Shown here: positions 41,301-51,100 of the stretch, in pieces
How positions within the stretch are numbered: the stretch's first letter is position 1
Layout: every line of letters begins with the position of its first letter
Position numbers and translations under genes: made by a program
From: a virus
Reading direction: 5' to 3' (one strand)
IMG/VR virus record: IMGVR_UViG_3300021962_000115
Span: 1 to 59,930 of that record
DNA length: 59,930 bases
The notes under the pieces: generated by a model
The model's input: the letters and a program-made list of their open reading frames with translations, nothing else
Told to the model about the DNA's origin: nothing
Database searches by the model: none

Positions 41301-43034
41301 AAGACTACAGATCAAGAAAGAAACATAGAAAGAGCTTCGACACTTATACCTAATTATGATTTAGATTGGGTCTTCTCTAATACAAAATCAGATGATATCA
41401 ATAAACGTTATGATCTTAATGTAGATCCAAATAACCTTCTAGATCCTAGACTCCAAGTTGAAGGTATAGATGCAAACAGAAGAGTAGAAGATTGGTACAG
41501 AAAACCCAAAGAAGTATCTGATGATCCAATGCTTCAAGATAATGGGGATGATGCGGCATGGGGACTACCAACTTCACCAGAAGAAAGAGAAGCGGCTGCT
41601 GCAGCTGCACTACAGGATAATGTTGCATATGAACTTCCTCAGGGAGACTATAATGAAGATTCTGGATGGGGTGAAGTAGGTGCTAGATCTTTCCAAGATT
41701 ATGTACCAGGAATTGGACCAGCTGCGGATGAAACAGATCAATTTCCTTCATTTGAAGAACAATACCTACAAGAAGGTTATCAACCTGCATATTCACAAGA
41801 TATGCTTGATAGAGCATCTGGTTTAAGAATGGCCCAACCTGAGCAACCAATGACTGATATGGGTGCATGGTCAGGTATGGGATCTTCAGCAGATATAGTT
41901 TCTCCTGGTGTAAATCCATTTGAGCTACCTACAATGATTGATCCAGGTGGAATACCTAGGTACTTAAATGACTACTACTCACCATTTGAGCAGCCAACAA
42001 GATCTGCAAGACCTACTGCACCTACTGCACCTACTCTAAACCAACTCAGAGCACAACAGCAATCTAGACCAAACGCAAATAAACAATACACTTATAATGT
42101 AGATACGTCTGGTGCTACTAAAGATTCAGACTATATTGCTGCAATGCAAAGAGCTCGTCAAGATGGTGTAGTTACAAATGCAGAAGCAAATGCTGCACTA
42201 AGAGGTTATAAGCAGAAGATAGCTGAAAAGGAAAAAATTAAAGTTGCATCACAAGCTCAGAGAACTATTGATCAAATTATGAATAGTAGTTCTTCTAAAT
42301 CTGAAAAGATAGCGGCTAGAGATAAAGTTCTTGCTCAACTGCAACAGAGATTTGAGATAATTGATAATAGTGTAGGTAGCCGCAAATATGGTGGTGCACT
42401 GAGTAGATTTGTAGATGGTGGTAATAACCAACCCTTTACAGGTGAAAACCCTGTGGCTTATACAAACAATCCTATGATGCAAGGTAAATCTGATTTAGAT
42501 CTTATCACTCTCAATCAAGGTATACAAGGAGCACAAGGATCAGTGAACTGGGGCAGTATGGCTTCAAATCCTGCAAATGCAACATATACAGGTGCACAAC
42601 CAGAACAATATAAAATTGATCCAAATCAAAGAGAAGAGTATCAAGTTGCTAAAACTTATTCTGAACCAATGGCTGTTGATATTAAAGTTCCTATGTCACA
42701 AGCACAAAGAGAAGCTAGTTTAATTACAGGTAATGCACTTATGAGAGGTGTAACTGGTATCAAGAATAGAAGAACAGATGCTCAACAAATGGAAGGTTTC
42801 TATGATAATTTCAGTGCTGATAATCTTTATGCTTCAGATCCAAGTAGAGACCGTGGAGACTATGCAGAATCAGGACTATATAGACCAGATGAACAAGGTC
42901 AAGTATGGAACAGTAGATCTGCTCAATACGGTGGTTATATAGATGATGACTTTGAAGATGGAGAAGAAGTTTATATGACTGATGAAGAGATCAAAGAGTA
43001 CATGGCAAATGGTGGCCAAATAGAATTTATTTAA
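38379..43034 (+). CDS. Giant putative capsid-cargo protein with repeated double-glycine motifs
   Basis: The 1551-residue protein starts MKKKVRIYKAEDGKGK and has long acidic, Gln-rich and disordered parts. Double-glycine signatures recur throughout: QEGGMP, QYGGMT, AKGGSY, QMGGDS, QEGGQS, QYGGNI, QRGGNF, KYGGAL and QYGGYI. Two internal copies of a DVR[RK][ST]GL module lie at about residues 388 and 780, and a DKWGR module at 506-533 matches one in the lysozyme protein. The C-terminus (1531-1551) carries the MTDEEIKEYMANGGQIEFI motif. There is no enzyme motif. Position after muzzle and lysozyme suggests an internal, ejected or scaffold-like virion protein. Confidence 0.55.
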   Translation: MKKKVRIYKAEDGKGKFVNKTSKFLAKAQEGGMPDMSRLTYPGSQPTSQEDQTSQLIQLVVSDITSNVPREKTLTKLSNVMGIPFDKATELYMAIAEQITQQIEQQDNQDYEEETGSPREKEEALPVDAVITQEPEQDYDYDLNDDTGAEIAMADSGEPDVLDEALDPLEGMYQYGGMTGDEYTFAYPEVDNEQYNNQVSQMAWPGSDESSEENPYASDYYGDAILENTGYAKGGSYKKSKAKYVSSVMKLLKKQMGGDSEDIPNPNNGDPTGTNFRENRLKSFTSSVKNTAQQQALKEQLEQQYDQMMQEGGQSGDFENPMHHLNLYSQATRGIFNNPMNQMVQARRGMNVDPDLPVQNQDLLNLPRGFSRRTVRRFGNIPNLREVDVRRSGLFGPKEYTMYFEPSPLQQISNPLSAEIYGYGANQSAARKQTRTFEATKTYTNLLEDKAEKEAEKEVKEQVSEEQKAVEAATQQGSTAQGSTAQGSNKRTPVSTQSYAAEIQRDKWGRPEGDKWYNFNPDTKQFEGESLPFQRVEGSDFLYGRTPEGQWAYLNPAAAAYYPVSEGSPNMKALKAGQSKSASFVTLDSKPGYYYRVRNDGAYVKFQGDPLTHTASTKPLEVITSGDKRHAYIKKNAKASSNVLPAVMFGQPSASPSSNSLDIYNQMVNKMYGQHPALKQLITQQYGGNIENPFANPMEPLQKFIGGGYDPTEAQIDYSDSIDTSDAYFQRGGNFIKNFVPANLTDGNRQAVVQKIYNPVTGETRQQFVPGPGNQLAAIDVRKTGLTGRPKKYTVYYGAAGDPRYSNLITMDGAKGESGKKASGNKTTSSKSERQQALENAGYGDRTDVTGLKGKSKRAIRQGERQRDRDLKKLYKEDPTNVEFEKTNINAPYDYQIEQPMQIRSAQDELNKLIKQGPEQLVTQKQIDDLRSQVNMDWFPQKDKELDDYFMDLFNNHKEYRDLAIENNFKDPDGKTTDQERNIERASTLIPNYDLDWVFSNTKSDDINKRYDLNVDPNNLLDPRLQVEGIDANRRVEDWYRKPKEVSDDPMLQDNGDDAAWGLPTSPEEREAAAAAALQDNVAYELPQGDYNEDSGWGEVGARSFQDYVPGIGPAADETDQFPSFEEQYLQEGYQPAYSQDMLDRASGLRMAQPEQPMTDMGAWSGMGSSADIVSPGVNPFELPTMIDPGGIPRYLNDYYSPFEQPTRSARPTAPTAPTLNQLRAQQQSRPNANKQYTYNVDTSGATKDSDYIAAMQRARQDGVVTNAEANAALRGYKQKIAEKEKIKVASQAQRTIDQIMNSSSSKSEKIAARDKVLAQLQQRFEIIDNSVGSRKYGGALSRFVDGGNNQPFTGENPVAYTNNPMMQGKSDLDLITLNQGIQGAQGSVNWGSMASNPANATYTGAQPEQYKIDPNQREEYQVAKTYSEPMAVDIKVPMSQAQREASLITGNALMRGVTGIKNRRTDAQQMEGFYDNFSADNLYASDPSRDRGDYAESGLYRPDEQGQVWNSRSAQYGGYIDDDFEDGEEVYMTDEEIKEYMANGGQIEFI

Positions 43035-43043
43035 CTTTATATC

Positions 43044-45215
43044 ATGTTAAGAAAAGTAAGAATTATTAAGTCAGCTCCTAAAGCAAGAACCGGGTACCAA
43101 GTACAAGGTTCTCTTGCTAATGATGTACCTGCATTTGGTGGAGCAGACTATAATGCCTACATAGGAACCCCTAATCCTGAAGTATCTAAAACTATTACTG
43201 CAGTACCTAGAAGTATTGCAAACTTAGAAGCTGAAGGTGGAGAGACTGTAGTAGGTAATCTTGATGGTAGTAAGATGCCTTCATTTAAAACTATTAAGGG
43301 ACCAAGGCATTCTAATGGTGGTGTACCACTTTTATTACCTGAAGATAGTTTTATCTTTAGTGATACTAAATCTATGAAGATTACAGATCCAAAAATGTTA
43401 AGCATGTTTGGACTATCTCCTAAGAAAGGTGGGTATACTCCTGCAGAGATATCTAAAAGATATGATATAAACAACTATAGAAAAATTCTTCAAGATCCTA
43501 ATTCTGATCACATTTCTAGAAAGACAGCAGAGATGATGATTAAGAACTATGTAATGAAACTTGGAGCTCTTGCTATTGCTCAAGAATCTAAGAAAGCATT
43601 TCCACAGGGAATACCTTTAATTGCAAGACCTTATATGGAAGCTATGGGACTTAGAGATGAAGATCTTATACCAGAGCTTGCACAAGAGGAACAGCAAGAA
43701 AGTGCGCAGTATGAGCAACAAGAAACACCACAATATGAGCAAGAAGAGATGATGTCTCAGGAGATGCCAATGGGTGAGTACGGTATGTCATTAGGTGCAG
43801 GTATGTCTCAAAACTACATGGGTCGTAAAAGAAGAATGTATGCTTATGGAGGTGATCTACCTATTGCTGAAGATGGCACACCAAGACCTAAAACAGCTAC
43901 AAAAGTAGATCCAGAAGCTTACAAGAAGAGTACCTGGGAAACCAGAAGTGATGCACAAGGTGAGTACAAGTACAATCAAACAAGAGGTCAAGTAGAAGGT
44001 AGAAAAGAATACGATAGACAACAAGCACCATCTGGAGGTTCTAATCCTAATCTAATTTCTGATCTATGTAGAAATATGAAAACTAAGGGTAGTAGACACT
44101 ATGGTAAAACTGCTGAGGAAGTTCTTGCATATGCTGGATATAAACCGGGTTCATCCCTATATAGTAAACACTTGGTTACTCTTAAAGCTTGTGAACAAAA
44201 AGGTGAAGTGATTGAAGAGCAAGCTATTTATACAGAACAACCACCATCAACAGATTGTCCATGTAAAGATAAAGATGGAAATGTAATACCTGGTAAGTTT
44301 GCAAAGAGAGATGAGAATGGTAAATGTCTTCCTTGTCTAGAAGAATGTGAATGTAAAAAATCTGATGGTTCTACATATACTGTTGGTAAAGATGCTAATG
44401 GTAATTGTGAGAAATGTGAAGAAGAAATTGATACAGAAACAAATACTGTAGTAGATACACCGCAATCAGATCCTGAATGGTGGTTACAAGATACTGTAAA
44501 TGCTGCAGGTGCTTTTGGTGATCTAATGAGTGTTAGAAAACAAATGCCATGGGAAGCAAGAGTTGATCTTGAAGAACCAAGACCTACATTCTTAGATATT
44601 ACATCAGAAGCAAATCAATTAAATGCATTAGCTAATGTTAATGCTCAAGCTTTAGCTAGTACAGCTAGTCCTCAAACTACTGCTGTAAATTTATTAGCAA
44701 ATCAAGGTAAATTAGCGGATCAAGTTGCAGCAATGCAATCTAGATATAACAATCAAAATGTAAATATTGCTAATCAATTTGAAGGAACACAAGTTGGTAT
44801 CAGAAACCAAGAACAACTTATGAACCAACAAATGTCTAATAGACTCTATGATAAGAATGTTATTGCAAATCAGCAATTCCAAAATGCTAAACGTCAGGGA
44901 AGAGCTAACATGGCACAAGCATACAATACTGCAGTAACTAATAAATGGAAAGCAGATGCTGAGAACCAACTTAGAGAAGATGTTAAACTACATCCTGGAG
45001 TAGGTGGTAGAGTAGAGATGCAACCAACTGCTAAGAACCCACAAGCTACTAAGCCAGAAATGACAATGGAAGAATTTTATGAAGCTAATAAGGGAATGCC
45101 TGAAGGAGTACTTAAAGAAATGATGAGAATTAAGTATGGTAAGAAGTATGGTGGACCTACTAGTTTTAGAGATGGAGGCTATATTTATACAGTCTTTCCA
45201 ATTGTAACACTCTAG
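43044..45215 (+). CDS. Putative virion cargo protein with Cys repeats
   Basis: The 723-residue protein starts MLRKVRIIKSAPKARTGYQV, similar to the start of the preceding gene product. Residues about 60-200 hold a module with EAEGGETVVGN, GPRHSNGGVPLLLPEDSFIF and DTKSMKI that I recall from other environmental phage proteins. Residues about 400-465 contain two tandem Cys motifs (DCPCKDKDG...GKCLPC and CECKKSDG...GNCEKC), possibly zinc-binding. The region 510-660 is Gln/Asn/Ala-rich and helical. Double-glycine signatures occur at AYGGDL, KYGGPT and RDGGYI. Its end differs from the tagged neighbours, finishing YIYTVFPIVTL. Confidence 0.5.
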   Translation: MLRKVRIIKSAPKARTGYQVQGSLANDVPAFGGADYNAYIGTPNPEVSKTITAVPRSIANLEAEGGETVVGNLDGSKMPSFKTIKGPRHSNGGVPLLLPEDSFIFSDTKSMKITDPKMLSMFGLSPKKGGYTPAEISKRYDINNYRKILQDPNSDHISRKTAEMMIKNYVMKLGALAIAQESKKAFPQGIPLIARPYMEAMGLRDEDLIPELAQEEQQESAQYEQQETPQYEQEEMMSQEMPMGEYGMSLGAGMSQNYMGRKRRMYAYGGDLPIAEDGTPRPKTATKVDPEAYKKSTWETRSDAQGEYKYNQTRGQVEGRKEYDRQQAPSGGSNPNLISDLCRNMKTKGSRHYGKTAEEVLAYAGYKPGSSLYSKHLVTLKACEQKGEVIEEQAIYTEQPPSTDCPCKDKDGNVIPGKFAKRDENGKCLPCLEECECKKSDGSTYTVGKDANGNCEKCEEEIDTETNTVVDTPQSDPEWWLQDTVNAAGAFGDLMSVRKQMPWEARVDLEEPRPTFLDITSEANQLNALANVNAQALASTASPQTTAVNLLANQGKLADQVAAMQSRYNNQNVNIANQFEGTQVGIRNQEQLMNQQMSNRLYDKNVIANQQFQNAKRQGRANMAQAYNTAVTNKWKADAENQLREDVKLHPGVGGRVEMQPTAKNPQATKPEMTMEEFYEANKGMPEGVLKEMMRIKYGKKYGGPTSFRDGGYIYTVFPIVTL

Positions 45216-45217
45216 TC

Positions 45218-45245
45218 TTAAACTTTTTAAGTTTAGTAAACTTAA
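45218..45245 (+). other. Mutually exclusive hairpins/dyad after the 723-aa gene
   Basis: TAAACTT (45219-45225) can pair with AAGTTTA (45229-45235), but TTAAGTTTA (45227-45235) can also pair with TAAACTTAA (45237-45245) in a near-perfect dyad. Only one stem can form at a time. It could be a weak terminator or an operator. Confidence 0.4.
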
Positions 45246-45281
45246 AAAATTTTAATATTTTTATAATATAAAGAATTACTT

Positions 45282-48188
45282 ATGGCAACCTACTTACAGG
45301 GAGTTACAGATTACATACCACAGTTTCAACCGTTTCAACCGGATCTGAACTTCTATGATAATGTAATGCAAACAAAGCAGACCCAGTATGATAATAACTG
45401 GAAAGCTTTGAATACTATGTATAGTAAATACTACTATGCTGATCTCACACGTGATAACAATGTTAAAGCAAGGGATTCTTTCATTAAAGATGCTCAGTTT
45501 AACTTAAAGAGAATCTCTCAGTTAGATCTATCTCTTGAACAAAATGTTCAACAAGCAGCTCAAGTATTTAGACCGTTCTATGAAAACCAAGACCTAATGA
45601 AAGATATGGCTTGGACAAAAACTAAGAACACTGAACTTGCAGCAGCAGATAGTTTTAGAAAATCTCTTGATCCTGAAATGAATAAAAAGTACTGGGATAC
45701 AGGAGTACGTGAAATTAATTATCTAACAGAAGAATTTAAGAATGCTACTAATGAAGAAGCATTAGGCTTTAGTAATGTAAGATATACGCCAAATATAGAT
45801 ATCATGGGCAGAGCTCAGGAAATTGCAAAAGAATTTGGTGACATTCAAACTGTTAAGTTTACTGAAGATAAGAGATGGATTGTAAAGACTAAGAATGGAG
45901 AACAACTTGAAGAACCACTTCAAAAGTTATTTGAAGCTAGATTAGGTAATGATCCATCTGTACAATCATACTTTAAAACACAAGCATACGTTCAGAGAAA
46001 GGACTATGCTATGGCAAATGCTGCACAATTCAATGGTGATAAAAATGCTGCTGAAATGAAATACCTTCAAGATAAGTTTAATATCATGAAGATTCAAAAT
46101 CAGAATGCTTACAAACAAATGAAGGAGCAGAATGCTGTATATGATAATAAGATAGCAGATATCCAATCTCAAATAGATAAGGGTAATAAAGATCCACTTC
46201 TACAAAAAGCACTGGATCAATATACTATGAACAAGGATATCAATAATGAAGTACTAACTAGGATTGAAAAAGAGAATGCTTTGATGGAAACAAATCAAGC
46301 AGATCCAAATAATCCTTATGGTGATATCCAATCATTTAGATACAAAGTTGATTCAGGTGTTGCATCTCAACTAATGAGCAAATCTTTGGGTGAAGCAGCT
46401 CACACATATGCATTTAGAAACTATTTTGAAGATCTTGATGCTAATCCATATCAAGTTAACCAAGAGAAGTTCCAACAGAATATGGCTCTTGCTAATCAAA
46501 AATATCAAAATGATAGAAAGCTTGCTGAATATAAAGCTGGCCTAAAAGAAAAACTTGATGATAGAAAGTACAAACTTGATGCTGGTACACACTTCTTAAA
46601 TGAAAAAGGTGAACTAGTTGAGAAGTTTGATCAAAATCACTTCTTTACTGAATCTAATGACTCAGGTACAGCAACTGATAAAACAAATGTAAGATCTACA
46701 GCTGAGTATGTACAAAAGAGATATACAGAAAACTATGCTAGTCCATACTTTCAGACTATGATGAGAGTTCTTACTGAAGCTACTGATAGTGATACAGGAA
46801 AGAAATTAACTCAAAAACAGATCAACTATATTATAAATGGTGATGAGAATAAGTACGCTGATTTAAATAGATGGGCTAATAAGATACAAACAAATGCCAA
46901 TTCATTCCTTACTGATAAAGTTGGTGAAGGTTGGATGAAAGCTATTAACTATAGATTTAAAAACTTTGTGGCTCAGAATCCACAATTAACTACTATTAAA
47001 GATAATCAAGAAGCCCTAGCTACAACAGCAACTAAGTTTGATGACTATTTATTATTCTTAGGTGAGAGTAAGAAGTTTGAGAAAACTCTTACATCTGGTG
47101 TAGAAAAAGAACTTGCAAAACAAGGATTTAAGCATGCTAAGTACTTGTATGATGAAAATGGTAATATAAGAAGTAAAGAAGCATTTTTTAGAGCTCTACC
47201 AAAAGGTGCAAATCTAGATGCTGAAGGAAAAACTTCAGGAACACCCTTATATGTAAGTAGTGGTTCTCCATTAACAATGGGAACATCTGGTGATACATAT
47301 GTTAGTGTACCAAAGAATTACTATGAAAATCTTATAAGTGCTGCAAGATCTATTGTAACAGATCAAAATAAAGTATCTAAAATTACAGGAAGACAATCTA
47401 TACCAGGATTAGAAAAAATATCTGATGGTACAGGTATGTTTGGAAAATCAATGTTTACAACAGTTAATCCAAAAAGTTCTTGGGGTACTTATCACTATGG
47501 ACAAGTATTAAATAACTTAAGATCACAAGACTTAGGTTCTAATAATGTTAAGATTAGTGTAGGTGGTCTGAGTGTTACCGGATTAAAAAATAGTTTATCT
47601 GATGAACAAGGTCTAGCATTTCTACGAGAACTACAAAGAGAAATGGATAAAGGCACCAAAGGGTTTAACTTCAAAATGGGAGTCGCACCTATTGCTCTAA
47701 ATAATGCAAATAAATCAGCGTACATATTCCAGGTTTCACCTGACTTAATCAAAAGTCTTACAGGTAAACTTGATGATGATGGTAATCTTACAGGAGGTAT
47801 ATTTACTCCAACACAGGCATCAGAAGTTATGACAAATGGTGTATCATTTATAATGGACAAAAATATGTTCAATTCTGATATGTATAACAGTATGTTTGCT
47901 GATCCATTAGCTGCTTATGTAGATAGAAATAAAAAGTATAGTTGGTCTGATCCTGTAGATCCAAGATATACAATTAATATTAGTAAATCTGGAATTGGAG
48001 GAGATGGTAGCTATCAAATAGATAATTCAATGCCAGTATTTGATGAAAAAACAAATACATGGACAGTTGCTAGCTTTACTAATATTGTAGATAATGCTAA
48101 ACAAAATTTAAGTGATCTTAGAGATTCAACAATCCAACAAGGTAATCAAGTAAAACTTTATAACAATAACCTCCTTAATGGCTACTGA
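45282..48188 (+). CDS. Putative internal/cargo virion protein
   Basis: The 968-residue protein starts MATYLQGVTDYIPQFQPFQP, then contains NFYDNVMQTKQTQYDNNW, YYADLTRDNNVKARDSFIKD and LDLSLEQNVQQAAQVF. This opening is one I associate with conserved internal or cargo proteins of Bacteroidota podoviruses. The middle (about residues 260-460) is highly helical with coiled coil, and the C-terminal third is mixed. No enzyme motif or membrane segment is seen. Its stop overlaps the start of the 2226-residue gene by 11 bp, suggesting translational coupling and a shared role in ejection. Confidence 0.55.
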   Translation: MATYLQGVTDYIPQFQPFQPDLNFYDNVMQTKQTQYDNNWKALNTMYSKYYYADLTRDNNVKARDSFIKDAQFNLKRISQLDLSLEQNVQQAAQVFRPFYENQDLMKDMAWTKTKNTELAAADSFRKSLDPEMNKKYWDTGVREINYLTEEFKNATNEEALGFSNVRYTPNIDIMGRAQEIAKEFGDIQTVKFTEDKRWIVKTKNGEQLEEPLQKLFEARLGNDPSVQSYFKTQAYVQRKDYAMANAAQFNGDKNAAEMKYLQDKFNIMKIQNQNAYKQMKEQNAVYDNKIADIQSQIDKGNKDPLLQKALDQYTMNKDINNEVLTRIEKENALMETNQADPNNPYGDIQSFRYKVDSGVASQLMSKSLGEAAHTYAFRNYFEDLDANPYQVNQEKFQQNMALANQKYQNDRKLAEYKAGLKEKLDDRKYKLDAGTHFLNEKGELVEKFDQNHFFTESNDSGTATDKTNVRSTAEYVQKRYTENYASPYFQTMMRVLTEATDSDTGKKLTQKQINYIINGDENKYADLNRWANKIQTNANSFLTDKVGEGWMKAINYRFKNFVAQNPQLTTIKDNQEALATTATKFDDYLLFLGESKKFEKTLTSGVEKELAKQGFKHAKYLYDENGNIRSKEAFFRALPKGANLDAEGKTSGTPLYVSSGSPLTMGTSGDTYVSVPKNYYENLISAARSIVTDQNKVSKITGRQSIPGLEKISDGTGMFGKSMFTTVNPKSSWGTYHYGQVLNNLRSQDLGSNNVKISVGGLSVTGLKNSLSDEQGLAFLRELQREMDKGTKGFNFKMGVAPIALNNANKSAYIFQVSPDLIKSLTGKLDDDGNLTGGIFTPTQASEVMTNGVSFIMDKNMFNSDMYNSMFADPLAAYVDRNKKYSWSDPVDPRYTINISKSGIGGDGSYQIDNSMPVFDEKTNTWTVASFTNIVDNAKQNLSDLRDSTIQQGNQVKLYNNNLLNGY

Positions 48189-51100
48189 TAACACAAATGA
48201 AGGTATAAGCCCTCTAGATAACTTAGGGTCAAGTTTTGGAGGTCTCAATCTTCCTAACACTCCTCAGGCTATGCAGCCATTTGAAGGAGATAGAATCAAA
48301 ATGGATGAAATTAACTTTCCAAAACCTGATTCTTTTAGACCAATACAACCAGCTTTTGACAGTCTTAGTCAAGAACAACTTAATGTAAAAAGAAATTTTG
48401 TAGGCAATGCACCTGGAAAGACTGGTGCTCCAAAGGGTACTGATATATCAGATGTAATATCAGCTATTGGTTCTAATCTAACAGCAACTCTAAAGACCAG
48501 TCAAGATAAAAATACTTATGGTAGAATCTATCAATATAACTCTGGTCCAGATAGTAATGCATTCTATAAGAGATATGCTGCATATGGGCAAGAGAAATTT
48601 GATAAAATTGGTTTTACTCCCCTTAGAGATAATGAAGCTACCTTTAACGCTAATACAACAGGATGGGATGACTTTAAAAGAATGATGCAATACTCATTCA
48701 TTCCACTTGTTGGACATGGTTTTATTGCAGGTCCTAAGAGTTTAATAAATGCATTAGGTGGTGATTTTGGTGGAGATCTAGATGAAGCACGTGCATATGA
48801 AGAAGCTACAGCAATTGGATACTCATCAAAAGGTGGTGTAGGATCATTCTTTAACAATGCTCTAATGAACTTTGGGTACACTGCTGGTATTATTACAGAA
48901 GTGCTTGCTGAAGAAGCTCTCTTAGGTGCTATTACTGGATTAACTGGTGGAGCAACTGGAGCCCTAGCAGCTACAAGAACAGGTGCTAACTTAGCAAGAA
49001 TTGGTAAGGGCTTTGCGCAAACCTTCTACATGGACAGATTTGCAGCACAGTTAGGAAAAGCAGTAACCAGTCTTAAGAATACAACAGCAGCAAGAAATTT
49101 CTGGAAAGCTGCAAACAGTCCTGCAGGTAGATTTTTTAATCCACTTACAAATACATTTGAAGCTGTAGGAAATATATCTAAGATTAGTAAGTTTGATAAC
49201 CTTACAGGCCTAGCAAAACTTTCTAAAACAGCGGGAGGTTTTTATGCTGATGTAAGAAGACTCAATGCTGCTTTTTCTGAAGCAAGATTAGAAGGTGGTC
49301 TTGTAGAGAACCATGTGTATGATAATCTCTACAATGAATACTGGGATAAAAACGGCAAAGCTCCATCTAATGATGAAGAATATCAGATGCTGAAAATGGC
49401 AAAAGATGCTTCTAAAGAAACAATAGGTTGGAATACAGCTCTAGTGTATCTCTCTGAAGGTCTTGTGTTTAATAATATATTTACCCCTAAGGGTGGTATG
49501 CGTAGACTTCTTGCTGGTAAAACAGAAGAACTCATGCAACTTGCTGAGGGTAGACTTGTTGCTGAAGTAGGTACAAAAGCTGGAACAAAAGCTCAAGAAG
49601 TTACAGCAAAATATATCAAAAACTCTTTTAAAGAATCTTGGAAAAAGTTTAAAGCTGCTCCAGTTAGATCTACTCTTAAAGGTATTGGGACATATGCAAA
49701 AGCAAATTTTGTAGAGGGTCTCCAAGAAAATGCTCAAGAGACAATTGCTCAAGCAACAGAAACTTATTACAAAGATCTTTATAACCAAAGTGAAGCTCTA
49801 AGGAGTCACATGTTTGCTAGAGCTGCTATGACAAACGGTATGAGAAGTAAGTTCTCATACTATTCAGATGCTTGGGCTGAACAAAATCCACTTACTGAAA
49901 AAGGATTTGAAACCTTTGCTACTGGTTTTGTTATGGGTATATTTGGTGGTGGTCTGAATATGGTTCCTGGATTTGTATCTAAGGGATACAATAAAATCTT
50001 TGATCCAGCTGAATATAAAAAGTACTATGATAAAAAACATAAGTATGGAGAACAACTAGCACAAACTCTAAACGACAATTTATTCAAAGATCCAATGAAG
50101 TTCTTTGATGAGAAGTTATTTAATCTTGCAGTTCAAGATGTAGCTGGTAAACAAAAACTATCAGGTTCAAGAAAGCAAGTTATTGATGCTATGACTGATG
50201 ACTCAATGACAACTGCTATTCTAACTGCTATTAATACAGGAACTCTTGGTGCATTTAAATCACAATTAAACTCATATAAAGAACTTACTGATGTTGAATT
50301 TGAAGATGCTTTTAAATTAGAAAAGGGTGAAGGAGCAAAGAGAAAAGCTAAAATTGATTCAGTTCTACAAAGAATGGATGAAATTGAAGCAGACCACAAG
50401 GAATACAATGATAGATATCCAGATCCAATAGATCTCTCAGGTTATAAGAAAGGTACAGAAGCTTACAATAAAGCTGCTATATATTTATCTGCATGGCAGA
50501 GATCTAGAAACAATGCTATATTCCTAGGTCAGACATTTAAAAATGCTAAACTTAGAAGGGATGATATTAGAAAACTATTAGGTACTAATAAGCCATTATC
50601 AAAAATGACTGATACTGAGCTTATGGTTCTATTAGATACTGATAGACTACCTTCTGAAATTGGTATTCTTGAAAATGAAATTGCTGCAGGTAAAGATGTA
50701 CTATCTGCAAAAGAACTTGCAAAGAAACAACGGAAGTTGGATGCTCTAAAAAACTTTAGAGATAAGGTTGAGTACTTCTATAAATATGATAATGCTGAAC
50801 TAGAAGGCCAGATATCTAGTCTTAGAGAGCAAGGTAGATTTAAAAATGTTAGAGATGATGAGGGTAACCTCATTGATGAACAAGAAGCAGAGGAGATAAC
50901 AAGAGATATTATCCGTAAGCAACTTAATATAAAAGAAAGATCTGATAGGAATACTACTCAAGCTGAATCAGAATTAGAACTTGCATACAAAGACTATTTA
51001 AAAGCACTAGCAGGTTTAAATAATGATGAGTACTTAGACAAAAATGCTGACAAAGCTTTTGAAGAACTTCTTGATAACTATAAACTAGGTAGAGAAGCTT

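Noticed and set aside
39800-42040. Small tandem peptides (GSTAQ twice; APT repeats) in the 1551-residue gene
   Set aside because: These are short low-complexity linkers with diverged codons and not an expanding DNA repeat.
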